A stretch of DNA of 64,000 nucleotides from Actinophytocola gossypii (GTDB lineage Bacteria; Actinomycetota; Actinomycetes; Mycobacteriales; Pseudonocardiaceae). Shown here one piece after another: positions 63,933 to 64,000 of this stretch. The position numbers were made by a program, and so were the translations under genes. How positions within the stretch are numbered: position 1 is the stretch's first letter; every line of letters begins with the position of its first letter. A model generated the notes under the pieces. It was not told the DNA's origin. It did not search any database and saw only the letters and a program-made list of their open reading frames with translations. The stretch covers positions 1-64,000 of the forward strand of contig NZ_JAFFZE010000016.1 of assembly GCF_025165815.1 (NCBI RefSeq), in the 5' to 3' direction.

Positions 63933-64000
63933 GGCGGAAATCCAGGCGTGCGGCCGTAACCCGGGTGCGGGCGGCTCGTTCACAACACGAGATCCGGGAT
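63929..64000 (+). CDS. Partial gene directly after bldN, candidate anti-sigma factor
   Basis: ATG 63929 overlaps the bldN stop (ATGA). The first 24 residues (MRRKSRRAAVTRVRAARSQH...) are very basic and continue past the window edge. In Streptomyces the gene after bldN encodes its anti-sigma RsbN. Position alone supports this here; the visible part has no membrane helix or zinc motif. Confidence 0.45.
   Translation, partial: MRRKSRRAAVTRVRAARSQHEIRD

Overview
The window is high-GC actinobacterial DNA from a mycothiol-producing, probably sporulating or mycelial member of the Pseudonocardiales (Lentzea/Saccharothrix/Amycolatopsis-like). This rests on a mycothiol S-conjugate amidase (Mca), homologues of the developmental regulators BldC and BldN, a rex-hemACDB operon, many GTG starts and 1-4 nt stop/start overlaps. 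The genus is inference. Coding density is very high: there is no gene-free stretch above 300 bases and no tRNA, rRNA or CRISPR array.

Layout. (1) 1-2.9 kb: the right end of an IS256-type element, a GNAT gene starting right beside it, a DoxX/ABM-like pair and an ECF41-type sigma factor. (2) 2.9-17.6 kb: a block whose gene order and orientations match, as I remember it, M. tuberculosis Rv1084 to Rv1074c: YyaL-like thioredoxin protein, small membrane protein, mca, DUF4307, greA, metB, proline-rich antigen-like protein, cbs, SGNH hydrolase, thiolase. It is interrupted by an Lrp-hppD-hydrolase island and a VapBC-like toxin-antitoxin pair. (3) 18-24.5 kb: menJ, two DUF4328 paralogues, menG, mgtA, then a small polymorphic-toxin locus (ESX-like protein, toxin with a CdiA-CT-type tRNase domain, SitI3-like immunity protein). 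(4) 24.6-28.6 kb: paaABCDE, the phenylacetyl-CoA epoxidase operon. (5) 28.6-33.1 kb: DUF3592 protein, a large secreted M6 metalloprotease and an ArsR-SRPBCC-DinB operon. (6) 33.2-42.5 kb: menD, menB, menE, menA, a Cds1-like lyase, DUF4229, Lrp. (7) 42.7-61.5 kb: bldC, a MinD-like ATPase with a repeat-rich tail, the cytochrome c maturation chain hemL-PGM-tlpA-ccdA-resB-ccsB, then rex-hemA-hemC-hemD-hemB with small membrane proteins, a molybdopterin oxidoreductase and a glutaredoxin. (8) 61.6-64 kb: an acyl-CoA synthetase and bldN, cut at the window edge.

How the genes fit together. Regions 3, 6 and 7 supply menaquinone (MenD, MenE, MenB, MenA, MenG, MenJ; MenF, MenH, MenC and a MenI thioesterase are not here), heme from glutamyl-tRNA (HemA, HemL, HemB, HemC, HemD) and cytochrome c assembly (CcdA, TlpA-like, ResB, CcsB): the respiratory chain. 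The redox sensor Rex ties them together. A Rex-type operator lies upstream of rex-hem, and a nearly perfect one overlaps the putative menJ promoter.

The most unusual non-coding structure is at junctions inside operons. Two unrelated repeat families each occur twice. One supplies the stop codon of the upstream gene and the ribosome binding site and start codon of the downstream gene (paaB/paaC and rex/hemA). The other ends in the ribosome binding site of the downstream gene (paaA/paaB and a hemB-downstream junction). A third type of structure, four 22-bp tandem repeats, forms the 5' end of paaD.
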